Positions 1 to 5,882 of a stretch of 6,530 bases of DNA are shown here, piece by piece. Position numbers and translations under genes: made by a program. Numbering within the stretch: position 1 is the stretch's first letter; each line of letters opens with the position of its first letter. The notes under the pieces were generated by a model. The model was given only the letters and a program-made list of their open reading frames with translations. It ran no database searches and had not been told where the DNA came from. This DNA is from Nitrospirota bacterium (GTDB taxonomy: Bacteria > Nitrospirota > Nitrospiria > Nitrospirales > UBA8639), in contig CP070628.1 in assembly GCA_020355985.1 (NCBI GenBank), positions 202,505 to 209,034 on the forward strand, written 5' to 3'.

Positions 1-1
1 A

Positions 2-448
2 CGCTATGTTCAGTATTTTAATGCCACCTATGAACGGACAGGAACGTTATGGGAAGGCCGCTACCGTGCCACATTGATAGAAAGTGAGGCCTATCTGTTG
101 ACCTGTTGTCGGTATATAGAACTCAATCCCGTACGTGCCGAGTTGGTGCGCCATCCGCGCGACTATCGATGGTCAAGTTATCATTATCATGCTGAGGGCA
201 AATCAGATCCTCTCCTGACGCCACATAGCCTTTACCAGCGATTGGGCGGAACGGCGGCGGCCCGGCAACAAGCCTATCGGGCTCTCTTCCGCCACCACCT
301 GAGTGGAGAAACATTAGAAGCCATCCGAGAGGCCACCAACAAGGCCTGGGTATTAGGGAGCGACAAATTTAAAGATCGACTGGCCAAGAAATTAGATCGC
401 CGCGTCGAGCCGTTGCCACGAGGTCGGCCATCAGTAGAAAAAGGGTGA
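2..448 (+). CDS. REP-associated tyrosine transposase (RAYT, Y1/IS200-like), 5' partial
   Basis: An open frame runs from the window edge to TGA at 446-448 (148 codons visible). The first visible residues, RYVQYFNATYERTGTLWEGR, followed by a CCRYIELNPVRAELV block and a YRWSSY segment, are the hallmark blocks of the RAYT branch of Y1 HUH single-strand transposases. In this family the YIxxNPVRA block carries the tyrosine taken to be the nucleophile. The upstream part, including the HUH metal-binding histidines, lies outside the window, so I cannot judge activity; roughly the first third of a typical RAYT is missing here. The C-terminal half (lltpH.ly..LG, F..HL, an IR.a..kaw.lG-type motif) and the basic tail RRVEPLPRGRPS are intact. 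RAYTs are usually single-copy and associated with REP/BIME palindromes rather than with mobile IS copies. The stop lies 21 bp before the next start, so the next gene could be read through from here. Family call is secure; activity is unknown. Confidence 0.9.
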   Translation, partial: RYVQYFNATYERTGTLWEGRYRATLIESEAYLLTCCRYIELNPVRAELVRHPRDYRWSSYHYHAEGKSDPLLTPHSLYQRLGGTAAARQQAYRALFRHHLSGETLEAIREATNKAWVLGSDKFKDRLAKKLDRRVEPLPRGRPSVEKG

Positions 449-469
449 TACATCAAGTCGGAGTCGATC

Positions 470-2404
470 ATGCAAGAAAATTTCCAGCAACCCTTTACAA
501 ACCTCGACGAAGAATCCGCACTCCGGACTATTTTGGAGGGTACGGCTACGGAAACAGGGGAACGGTTTTTTAAGGCCCTAGTTGAAAAACTCGCCAAAGC
601 CCTACACACCCATGCGGCCTGGGTCACAGAATATTTTCCTGAATCCCGGCGATTGAAGGCTCTAGCATTTTTTTTAGATCATACGTTTCTTGATCACTGG
701 GAAATGGACATTGCCGGCAGCCCATGCGAGCACGTCATTGACCAAGCACGCTTAATTCACTTTCCTGACAATTTATTGAATCTTTTTCCCATAGACCCGG
801 ATATCGCCGGCCTCAAGGCAGCAAGTTATATGGGACTCCCGCTCACCGACACTTCCGGAAAAATTCTTGGCCACCTGGCCGTCATGGATCTCCAACCAAT
901 GCCTGCCGACCCACGCGTGGAGGCCATTTTCCGTATTTTCGCTTCTCGTGCCGCTGCTGAACTCCAGCGGCTCCAAGCAGAGTCCGCCACACGAGAACGG
1001 GAGCAAAAGTTGCGCCGATTGGTAGACAGTGCGATGGATGCCATTATTGAATTGGATGACCACCTTCGAGTAACTCGCATCAATCCGGCTGCTGAAAACG
1101 TGTTCCAATGTCAATCTACTGATTTAATTGGCAAAGAGTTTTACTACTTGCTTGCCCAGAACGATCAAGAAAAATTACGGATACTGAGCAACGATTTGAA
1201 AACAAAGCCTGAAGGCCAACGATCGCTCTGGATTCCAGGGGGCCTTAACGCTCTCCAAACCGACGGCACGGAATTTCCTGCAGAAGCCACATTCTCTCAA
1301 TTCCAGATGGATGGAAAGACCTTTTACACCTTGATTCTGCGCAACGTCAACGAACGATTGAAGGCGGAACAAAAAATTCGATCTCTCACGATTGAAACGG
1401 AATTTCTCAAAGAAGAATTACACGAGCTCCAACACTTTAGTGAAATTCTAGGAAACAGTCCTGCATTGATGCATGTGCTTCGAGACCTGCAACAAGTAGC
1501 CGATACGGAGGCCACGGTCCTCATACAAGGAGAAACCGGAACCGGAAAGGAAGTCATTGCCCGTGCCATTCATGCCAATAGCCGGCGCCGCGATCATCCT
1601 TTTATTAAAGTGAATTGCGCCGCCATCCCTGCAACTCTAATCGAAAGCGAGTTTTTTGGACACGAGCAAGGCGCCTTTACAGGTGCGACAAAAAAACGGG
1701 AGGGCCGTTTTTCTTTGGCTCATGAAGGAACCATCTTTTTGGATGAGATAGGAGAATTGCCCTTGGACCTTCAGGGAAAACTTTTACGCGTCTTGCAGGA
1801 AGGAGAGTTCGAGCCCGTTGGGAGTTCTCACACGAAAAAAGTCAATGTCCGTGTGCTCGCCGCGACCAACCGTGATCTCCACAAGGAAAGTCAAGCAGGA
1901 ACCTTCCGAGAAGACTTGTATTACCGACTCAATGTCTTTCCCCTCCACCTTCCCCCCTTGCGTGACCGCGGGGAAGATGTGATCCTGTTGGCTAATACCT
2001 TTGTGCAACATTTTTCGCAACGAATGAGAAGACCCGTTGCTCCACTCTCACCAGAAGCACTCGAACGTCTCACTGGATATCATTGGCCTGGGAATGTCCG
2101 GGAATTGCAAAATGTCATTGAACGGGCGGTCATTACGACAAAAAATGGCCAATTGAATCTTGAGCGCGCCATTCCTGATAAGGAAGAAAAATCATCCCCT
2201 TTAACCCAACGTTCCGCCCAAGAGCCTTCCACCATTCAAACGATTCAAGAACTTCAACAGCTCGAACGCCAGAATATTCTCATGGCCCTAGAACAAAGCA
2301 ACGGAAAAGTGTCCGGTGAGGGTGGAGCTGCAAAGTTACTCGGAATCAACGCATCGACACTCGCCTCCCGCATGAAAGCCTTAGGGATTTCACGCTCGAA
2401 ATAA
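470..2404 (+). CDS. Sigma-54-dependent transcriptional activator, GAF-PAS-AAA+-HTH (FhlA/NorR-like)
   Basis: A 644-aa cytoplasmic enhancer-binding protein that would remodel sigma-54 RNA polymerase by ATP hydrolysis. Order of parts: GAF domain about residues 20-165 (SPCEHVIDQ at 84-92); PAS domain about 180-295; coiled linker about 296-322; AAA+ domain about 325-560; Fis-type helix-turn-helix about 611-640. The AAA+ motifs are all intact: Walker A GETGTGKE 354-361, sigma-54 contact loop GAFTGA 401-406, Walker B IFLDEIGE 422-429, sensor I AATNRDL 464-470, putative arginine finger region FREDLYYR 479-486, and sensor [10 protein letters not shown] 539-546. There is no receiver domain, so control is by direct ligand, redox or partner sensing through GAF/PAS, not by a histidine kinase. 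The start ATG has GGAG at 460-463 with 6-nt spacing. The sigma-54 promoter and repeat boxes just downstream are its most likely target. The ligand is not deducible from sequence. Confidence 0.96.
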   Translation: MQENFQQPFTNLDEESALRTILEGTATETGERFFKALVEKLAKALHTHAAWVTEYFPESRRLKALAFFLDHTFLDHWEMDIAGSPCEHVIDQARLIHFPDNLLNLFPIDPDIAGLKAASYMGLPLTDTSGKILGHLAVMDLQPMPADPRVEAIFRIFASRAAAELQRLQAESATREREQKLRRLVDSAMDAIIELDDHLRVTRINPAAENVFQCQSTDLIGKEFYYLLAQNDQEKLRILSNDLKTKPEGQRSLWIPGGLNALQTDGTEFPAEATFSQFQMDGKTFYTLILRNVNERLKAEQKIRSLTIETEFLKEELHELQHFSEILGNSPALMHVLRDLQQVADTEATVLIQGETGTGKEVIARAIHANSRRRDHPFIKVNCAAIPATLIESEFFGHEQGAFTGATKKREGRFSLAHEGTIFLDEIGELPLDLQGKLLRVLQEGEFEPVGSSHTKKVNVRVLAATNRDLHKESQAGTFREDLYYRLNVFPLHLPPLRDRGEDVILLANTFVQHFSQRMRRPVAPLSPEALERLTGYHWPGNVRELQNVIERAVITTKNGQLNLERAIPDKEEKSSPLTQRSAQEPSTIQTIQELQQLERQNILMALEQSNGKVSGEGGAAKLLGINASTLASRMKALGISRSK

Positions 2405-2496
2405 TTACTGCCACATTATCATCCCCACGTATTTTCTTAGTCTGCTTCCCCTCTCCCTATTGCCTCCCCTACCAAATCGAAGGTTCTGCTTTTTTG

Positions 2497-2550
2497 TGAA
2501 ATCTCGTAAGTTTGTTTTTCGAAATTTCGCAAATCGTGAAATTTCATAAG
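2497..2550 (+). promoter_or_regulatory. Three palindromic boxes, candidate activator-binding (UAS) sites
   Basis: Three copies of GAAATYTCRYAAR lie in one orientation: GAAATCTCGTAAG (2498-2510), GAAATTTCGCAAA (2521-2533) and GAAATTTCATAAG (2538-2550). The second and third sit in perfect 10-bp palindromes, CGAAATTTCG (2520-2529) and TGAAATTTCA (2537-2546); the first is one or two bases short of this (TGAAATCTCG). Centre-to-centre spacing is 23 and 17 bp. They lie about 95-140 bp upstream of the start site implied by the -24/-12 promoter, the usual distance for sigma-54 activator sites, and directly after the activator gene. Several activators of this class, such as NorR, use three tandem dimer sites. 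The repeats are seen; their use by the neighbouring activator is inferred. Confidence 0.65.
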
Positions 2551-2613
2551 CCAATTGAAACAATTTAGCTTGCCTAATATGTTGTTTTAATTGGCATTTT
2601 TTAAATCTCACAC

Positions 2614-2630
2614 TTGGCACATCCCCTGCA
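2614..2630 (+). promoter_or_regulatory. Sigma-54 (-24/-12) promoter
   Basis: TTGGCAC, five bases, then CTGCA. The GG (2616-2617) and GC (2628-2629) are separated by exactly 10 bases, as in the consensus YTGGCACG-N4-TTGCW. The mismatches are A for G after the -24 block and C for the first T of the -12 block. The implied start site is near 2640. It faces the small ORF at 2694 and mddA, and lies about 210 bp after the end of a sigma-54 activator gene. Confidence 0.75.
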
Positions 2631-2693
2631 AAATAATTTTTCATGCAAGACAGTACAAATAAAAATTGTTCGCAAGTAGAAAAGGAAAATGGG

Positions 2694-2873
2694 ATGAGCA
2701 AAAAAAAGCACCAACACGACAGGCCCCAAACTTTACCTGAAAACCAGAACATCAAGGATATGTGTCGAAAAGCGGATAAACTCTTTTTTCAAAAGCTATT
2801 TCACAATCAATTAGGAAATGACGCCCAACCTTGTGCTCGTAAGTTTCCCATTAAATCCCAGAACAACAATTAA
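2694..2873 (+). CDS. Small hydrophilic protein of unknown function, 59 aa
   Basis: I do not recognise this protein. It begins MSKKKHQHDR and is rich in Lys, Gln, Asn and His, with two cysteines (C24, C47), no hydrophobic segment and no signal peptide. The chosen start has AAAGGA at 2681-2686 with 7-nt spacing. An in-frame ATG at 2643 would add 17 residues but has no ribosome-binding site and would start only 2-3 nt after the predicted sigma-54 transcription start, so it is disfavoured. It would be the first gene behind the sigma-54 promoter, 84 bp ahead of mddA. It may be a real accessory peptide, a leader ORF that tunes mddA translation, or a chance frame. Homologues next to other mddA genes would settle this. 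Confidence 0.45.
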   Translation: MSKKKHQHDRPQTLPENQNIKDMCRKADKLFFQKLFHNQLGNDAQPCARKFPIKSQNNN

Positions 2874-2921
2874 TTACTAACCCCGAAATGCCACCACCCA
2901 CAGGTGAGGCGTTCAAAACTT

Positions 2922-2937
2922 GTGCTCAGAAGAGCAC
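2922..2937 (+). other. Stem-loop in the mddA leader
   Basis: GTGCTC, loop AGAA, GAGCAC: a perfect 6-bp stem with a 4-nt loop that ends 9 nt before the mddA ribosome-binding site. No T-run follows, so it is not an intrinsic terminator. It could influence translation or mRNA stability between the small ORF and mddA. Confidence 0.4.
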
Positions 2938-2946
2938 TCAACACAA

Positions 2947-2952
2947 AAGGAG
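2947..2952 (+). promoter_or_regulatory. Ribosome-binding site that fixes the mddA start
   Basis: AAGGAG lies 5 nt before the ATG at 2958 and 8 nt before the next ATG at 2961. It rules out the longer frame from GTG at 2904, which has no ribosome-binding site and would read through the leader hairpin. Confidence 0.75.
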
Positions 2953-2957
2953 ACTTG

Positions 2958-3734
2958 ATGATGAAAAGGATCTTATTTTTTCTTTACGGCACGACCTGCT
3001 ATGTGTTTTTTTTGGGCATCTTTTTGTATGCCATAGGCTTTTTAGGAAATGTGGTGGTACCCACGACCATCGATGGTACACCCCAGACTTCTTTTGGGTT
3101 GGCGTTGACGATCAATATTGTTCTGTTGGGGATTTTTGCTGTCCAACACAGCGTGATGGCTCGGCAGAGATTTAAGCGATGGTGGACTCAATATGTTCCA
3201 AAACCTATCGAACGAAGCACCTATGTGCTGTTTACGAATATCGCGTTGGCTTTATTGTTTTACGCGTGGCAACCAATGGGTGGAGAAATTTGGACGATAC
3301 AACATTCGCTTGGGGAGAGTCTGTTGTATGGCCTCTTTGCAATAGGGTGGGGCACTGTATTCGTGGCAACCCTGATGATTAATCATTTTGACCTGTTCGG
3401 TATACGCCAGGTGTGGCTCAATTTCCGAAAACAGGAATATCGCCCTTTGAAGTTTAAAACTCCCGCTCTCTACCAACATGTCCGACATCCCCTGTACGTC
3501 GGTTGGTTGTTGGTTTTTTGGGCAACTCCCACCATGACTTCTGCACATCTGGTGTTTGCCTTGATGACGACCATCTATATCCTGATGGCCATTCAATGGG
3601 AGGAAAAAGATTTAGTAGACTCACATGGAAAGACATATGAAGAATACCGGAGACAAGTTCCTATGCTGATTCCCCAGCTCTTTAAAAAATCTTCAAGAGA
3701 CCCCAAAACCCAACCCTTAAGGTTGTCAGCGTAA
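2958..3734 (+). CDS. mddA: Methanethiol S-methyltransferase MddA (membrane SAM-dependent methyltransferase)
   Basis: A 258-aa polytopic inner-membrane enzyme of the NnrU/isoprenylcysteine-methyltransferase-like superfamily. MddA transfers a methyl group from S-adenosylmethionine to methanethiol, giving volatile dimethyl sulfide. Hydrophobic segments lie at about 3-30, 45-66, 88-104, 118-141 and 181-212. Family blocks in order: VQHSVMAR 62-69, ERSTYVLF 85-92, INHFDLFGIRQVW 141-153, the cofactor-side RHPLYVGWLLVFWATPTMT 176-194, EEKDL 215-219, and YRRQVPMLIP 230-239. These match MddA closely along the full length, and the length is normal; the last 17 or so residues are a poorly conserved basic tail. 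Start is ATG 2958 or the adjacent 2961, both served by AAGGAG at 2947-2952. It lies behind a sigma-54 promoter and a small ORF, so expression is probably conditional on the upstream GAF/PAS activator. Substrate is inferred from family; a related thiol or a detoxification role is possible. Confidence 0.88.
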   Translation: MMKRILFFLYGTTCYVFFLGIFLYAIGFLGNVVVPTTIDGTPQTSFGLALTINIVLLGIFAVQHSVMARQRFKRWWTQYVPKPIERSTYVLFTNIALALLFYAWQPMGGEIWTIQHSLGESLLYGLFAIGWGTVFVATLMINHFDLFGIRQVWLNFRKQEYRPLKFKTPALYQHVRHPLYVGWLLVFWATPTMTSAHLVFALMTTIYILMAIQWEEKDLVDSHGKTYEEYRRQVPMLIPQLFKKSSRDPKTQPLRLSA

Positions 3735-3750
3735 TCGAAAAGAAATGGCG

Positions 3751-3781
3751 CCTCGCTGTATGGCCCTGCCATGCAGCGAGG
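3751..3781 (+). other. Strong 14-bp stem-loop after mddA
   Basis: CCTCGCTGTATGGC, loop CCT, GCCATGCAGCGAGG: all 14 positions pair, with one T-G wobble (3759/3773). It begins 16 nt after the mddA stop. There is no T-run after it on either side that would make a standard intrinsic terminator. It may protect the mddA mRNA 3' end, act in attenuation before the next small ORF, or be a REP-like palindrome; a RAYT gene is present in the same window. Only one copy is visible here, so the REP reading is unproven. Confidence 0.6.
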
Positions 3782-3816
3782 ACAAGCCCCAAACAGCTTG
3801 GGAAGAAGAAAACCCT

Positions 3817-3960
3817 ATGCGAATCCTGAAACTACATCAATCGATAAACATCGGAATTTGTCAGAGTTGGAAGAGGTGGGGACGGTTCGGGTTCATTTTT
3901 TTCTTTTTCAAAGGCATAATGTGGGTTTTAGGGCCGTGGGTGATCTATACCTTGCAATGA
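3817..3960 (+). CDS. Small single-pass membrane protein, 47 aa, unknown function
   Basis: Begins MRILKLHQS. A basic stretch (KRWGR, about 19-23) precedes one hydrophobic helix at about 24-45 (FGFIFFFFKGIMWVLGPWVIY), interrupted by a single Lys. This is a plausible small inner-membrane protein with the N-terminus inside. The chosen ATG has a weak purine-rich site GGAAGAAG at 3801-3808. An in-frame ATG at 3745 would extend it through the strong 3751-3781 stem-loop and is less likely. It follows mddA on the same strand by 82 bp and could be part of its transcript. I recognise no family, but short peptides of this build are common in bacteria. Confidence 0.5.
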   Translation: MRILKLHQSINIGICQSWKRWGRFGFIFFFFKGIMWVLGPWVIYTLQ

Positions 3961-4210
3961 AAATTTCTATGTAAACAGAATCGGAAACACACCCTTTAGC
4001 GCCTAGAAAGACAGAAGAAACAAAGCTGATTCAAATACATTGTCCAGTGAGACAATCAAAGTCTGGCAGGCTAATATTCTCGCAGGCAAGAATAATCCTA
4101 ATTTTCTTATTCACTGAGACAGATGCCCCTTGAAGAATGAGCGGGTAAGACCACAGACCTGAATTGCTCCAGGACAAGGTGCATGCGCTCAAAGCCCACA
4201 CACATGGCCG
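3961..4210. other. Intergenic stretch between convergent units, no gene seen
   Basis: I find no convincing reading frame with a ribosome-binding site. Two inverted repeats are visible. One is ATTGTC, loop CAGTGA, GACAAT (4039-4056). The other is TATTCT, loop CGCAGGCA, AGAATA (4075-4094), followed by an AT-rich stretch with a TTTTCTT run (4102-4108); this second one could be a weak terminator for the mddA-side transcript. No tRNA or other structured RNA is recognisable. Confidence 0.4.
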
Positions 4211-4243
4211 AAAAAAAGCGCTCTTCTCCCACTTTATTGGGAG
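4211..4243 (-). terminator. Terminator-like hairpin plus T-run for the minus-strand operon
   Basis: Read on the minus strand: CTCCCA, loop ATAAAG, TGGGAG (4243-4226), 8 nt, then seven T (4217-4211). The stop codon of the 235-aa gene (4236-4234) lies in the loop. An alternative fold pairs GCTC with GAGC just before the T-run, which brings the stem closer to it. Position at the end of the minus operon supports a termination role; the 8-nt gap weakens it. Confidence 0.5.
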
Positions 4244-4941
4244 CTTGCGGCTTCAGGAGGTCGCTTCAGTTCTTCAAGCACTAAATGCTTGGGCAGAAGG
4301 ACAGGGAATACAATGCCGATAGGATCACCTCGATGAATGGTGATGGGCTCTTCTGAGGTGATCTCTAATTGCAGTAGAAAGTTGGTCACAAAAGCATCGT
4401 AATCAGGAAGAAAATCATAGAGATTGGGGGTCGTTTTATATTCTTGCGTTTTGATACCTTCCCAAATGGAAAAGGGGCGATTGGGAGCATGATAAAAATG
4501 ATTGGGCACGTCCTTCATCATCATGCCTAATTGTTTGGGATAATAAAACCGAATGCCGCAACACAATTTGGGGAAACCACTATTGAGAATTGTATCCACG
4601 TACATACCGGAAAAGGATTTATAGCCCAGCAACCGCTCTTCAGGGAGAATAGGTGGAGATTGCCATTCAAACCCACTCCCTTTCCGACGCATTCGGCAAT
4701 CAGCCGGAGAACGGATAAGCCAACCATACTGCCCCACAAAACGCACGGGGCCACAATCATCAGGAATCACCTTATACCCGCTGGCGGCGAGGTTACGTTG
4801 TTCCTCCAAAGACATCCCGGTCATCATGGGCCGGTGCGGATGAAAATCCAGTTTCAGCCGTTCCGGGGCAAAGGCTGTAGAATATTCCCGCTCCCAATAC
4901 ACCACCCACTTGTGATCCGTGCTTCCCGGCAGTTCGTTCAT
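4234..4941 (-). CDS. Conserved-looking hypothetical protein, 235 aa (possibly DUF6065-like)
   Basis: A soluble protein with no signal peptide, no membrane segment and no catalytic motif I can name. Visible features: GWLIRSP at 73-79, a double cysteine (C127, C128) with GIRFYYP at 129-135, an aromatic/proline-rich middle (NHFYHAPNRPFSIWEG, 147-162), and a C-terminal HRGDPIGIVFPVLLP block at 203-217. A GW...sP block near the start and an RGDPI block before the C-terminus resemble the layout of DUF6065 proteins, but I offer that from memory and weakly. The start ATG has AGAAGG ending 5 nt upstream. A stronger AGGAGGGG (4967-4974) lies about 25 nt upstream, too far to serve it, and half of it can pair in a small hairpin. 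The gene follows the exported flavodoxin-like gene by 35 bp and is very probably co-transcribed. Function unknown. Confidence 0.8.
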   Translation of the reverse strand: MNELPGSTDHKWVVYWEREYSTAFAPERLKLDFHPHRPMMTGMSLEEQRNLAASGYKVIPDDCGPVRFVGQYGWLIRSPADCRMRRKGSGFEWQSPPILPEERLLGYKSFSGMYVDTILNSGFPKLCCGIRFYYPKQLGMMMKDVPNHFYHAPNRPFSIWEGIKTQEYKTTPNLYDFLPDYDAFVTNFLLQLEITSEEPITIHRGDPIGIVFPVLLPKHLVLEELKRPPEAASSQ

Positions 4942-4956
4942 GAAGACCTTCTTCTT

Positions 4957-4970
4957 GGGGTATTTGCCCC
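4957..4970 (-). other. Small GC hairpin in the gene junction
   Basis: GGGG, 6-nt loop, CCCC (minus strand GGGGCAAATACCCC), lying between the flavodoxin-like stop and the ribosome-binding site of the 235-aa gene. It can mask the G-run of an AGGAGGGG element. Four pairs only, so any role in setting expression ratio is speculative. Confidence 0.3.
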
Positions 4971-4976
4971 TCCTAG

Positions 4977-5594
4977 TTAATGGCTAGAACTTTCTCCTCG
5001 TTTCACCACCCAGGCCACTTCAGCAACTCGCTTACCCAATGCCCGAGCCTCTGCTTTTTCTTGCTCATTAATACCAGGGCTACCACCTTCCGTCGTGGCC
5101 GATGCTCCAAAGGCCCCGCCATCACTCACCACAACCATTTGATTCCCCGACATGGCAGCTAAAATCGTCAACATCGTCACTTCTTTCCCACTGGAGACTT
5201 GTCCTCCCGTGGCGAAGGCTGCCCCAACTTTATTACGCATTTTAAATTCCGGAAAAACGCCAAACTCAAATTGCCACCGATCAAAAAACGTTTTAACTTC
5301 TCCGGACATATTCGACCAATACACAGGCGACCCCACAACTAAGGCATCACTGCCGAATAACAGATCGGCTGTCACTTCCTCAACTGAATGCAGCAACACA
5401 CGGGTATTAGGAACGGCCCGGGCTCCTGCCACAACACTGCGTGCCATAATTTTCGTATTGCCGGACAGGGAATGATAGGCCACCAGAACCTGGATAGTCT
5501 CTGGCTGAGATTGGGCTTGTGCCCCAACCTGTGAACACCCAACACAAAGAAACAGTACCACTAGAAGCAGACCAACAGCAGGATGAGCCATCAT
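4977..5594 (-). CDS. Flavodoxin-fold (WrbA-like) protein with N-terminal export signal
   Basis: A 205-aa protein. Residues about 33-195 are a flavodoxin/NAD(P)H:quinone-oxidoreductase fold: IQVLVAYHSLSGNTKIMAR 34-52 contains the FMN-phosphate loop (S42-T47); VGSPVYWSNMSGEVKTFFDR 87-106 matches the WrbA flavin-side loop; FATGGQVSSGKE 127-138 and DGGAFGASA 158-166 match later WrbA blocks. FMN binding and quinone or flavin reduction are inferred from family. Unusually, the first 30 residues form a signal: a hydrophobic core AVGLLLVVLFLCVGC (6-20) followed by SQVGAQAQS. Cys20 could be a lipidated cysteine, but the lipobox is atypical (C at -3); AQA (25-27) is an alternative signal peptidase I site. 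Most flavodoxins are cytoplasmic, so periplasmic or lipid-anchored location is notable. The start has only a weak AGAAG-like site. The stop is 35 bp before the 235-aa gene; the start lies 88 bp after the zinc-ribbon gene. Confidence 0.88.
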   Translation of the reverse strand: MMAHPAVGLLLVVLFLCVGCSQVGAQAQSQPETIQVLVAYHSLSGNTKIMARSVVAGARAVPNTRVLLHSVEEVTADLLFGSDALVVGSPVYWSNMSGEVKTFFDRWQFEFGVFPEFKMRNKVGAAFATGGQVSSGKEVTMLTILAAMSGNQMVVVSDGGAFGASATTEGGSPGINEQEKAEARALGKRVAEVAWVVKRGESSSH

Positions 5595-5682
5595 GGCACT
5601 TCTAGAGATACAAGAGGTAGGGGAAACATTACCGACTGTGACCCAAGAAGCGATTCACTGCAATATGCGAAATTAAGAGGCG

Positions 5683-5868
5683 TTACTGCCGCCCAATTTC
5701 CTCATCAATTTGCTCTTCCACGGACACATGCGTCAAGGCTCCTCGATAATCGCATTTATGACACCGCACCCGGAATTCCTCCAGCCATCTCTCTTGCACA
5801 AAATGTTGATGGCACTTGGGGCATGCAAACACCCCTTTCACATAATGCACCTGCTTCTTATACTTCAT
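5683..5868 (-). CDS. Small zinc-ribbon protein, 61 aa
   Basis: Two knuckles, CPKC at 16-19 and CHKC at 36-39, are 16 residues apart in a beta-type context (VFACPKCHQHF, RVRCHKCDYRG). This is a classical four-cysteine zinc ribbon likely to bind one Zn2+. An acidic tail (EEQIDEEIGRQ) follows. No larger domain is present, so it may be a nucleic-acid or protein-binding accessory factor; I cannot name a family. The start ATG at 5868 is chosen because AGAGGGGG lies 6 nt upstream; in-frame GTG and TTG codons just upstream would sit against that site. It lies between xerD and the flavodoxin-like gene on the same strand and may share a transcript with either. Confidence 0.75.
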   Translation of the reverse strand: MKYKKQVHYVKGVFACPKCHQHFVQERWLEEFRVRCHKCDYRGALTHVSVEEQIDEEIGRQ

Positions 5869-5874
5869 CACCAA

Positions 5875-5882
5875 CCCCCTCT
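5875..5882 (-). promoter_or_regulatory. Ribosome-binding site of the zinc-ribbon gene
   Basis: Minus strand AGAGGGGG followed by 6 nt and ATG. It decides for ATG at 5868 over the upstream TTG (5874) and GTG (5871). Confidence 0.65.

Noticed and set aside
2643..2693. Longer N-terminus for the small ORF from ATG 2643
   Set aside because: No ribosome-binding site, and it lies within a few bases of the start site implied by the sigma-54 promoter; ATG 2694 has AAAGGA at good spacing.
2405..2755. 116-codon minus-strand frame across the intergenic region
   Set aside because: It overlaps the promoter and boxes, has AT-driven Phe/Lys composition, no ribosome-binding site and no domain.
2904..2957. 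Longer MddA start at GTG 2904
   Set aside because: It would add 18 basic residues absent from the family and read through the leader hairpin; the strong AAGGAG serves ATG 2958/2961.
4531..4980. 149-codon open frame on the plus strand opposite the 235-aa gene
   Set aside because: Antisense shadow: it covers the coding frame of the minus gene, has no recognisable domain, and is rich in composition-driven Pro/His/Arg.
5152..5475. 107-codon plus-strand frame opposite the flavodoxin-like gene
   Set aside because: The minus frame has unmistakable flavodoxin motifs over the same bases; the plus frame shows no family features.
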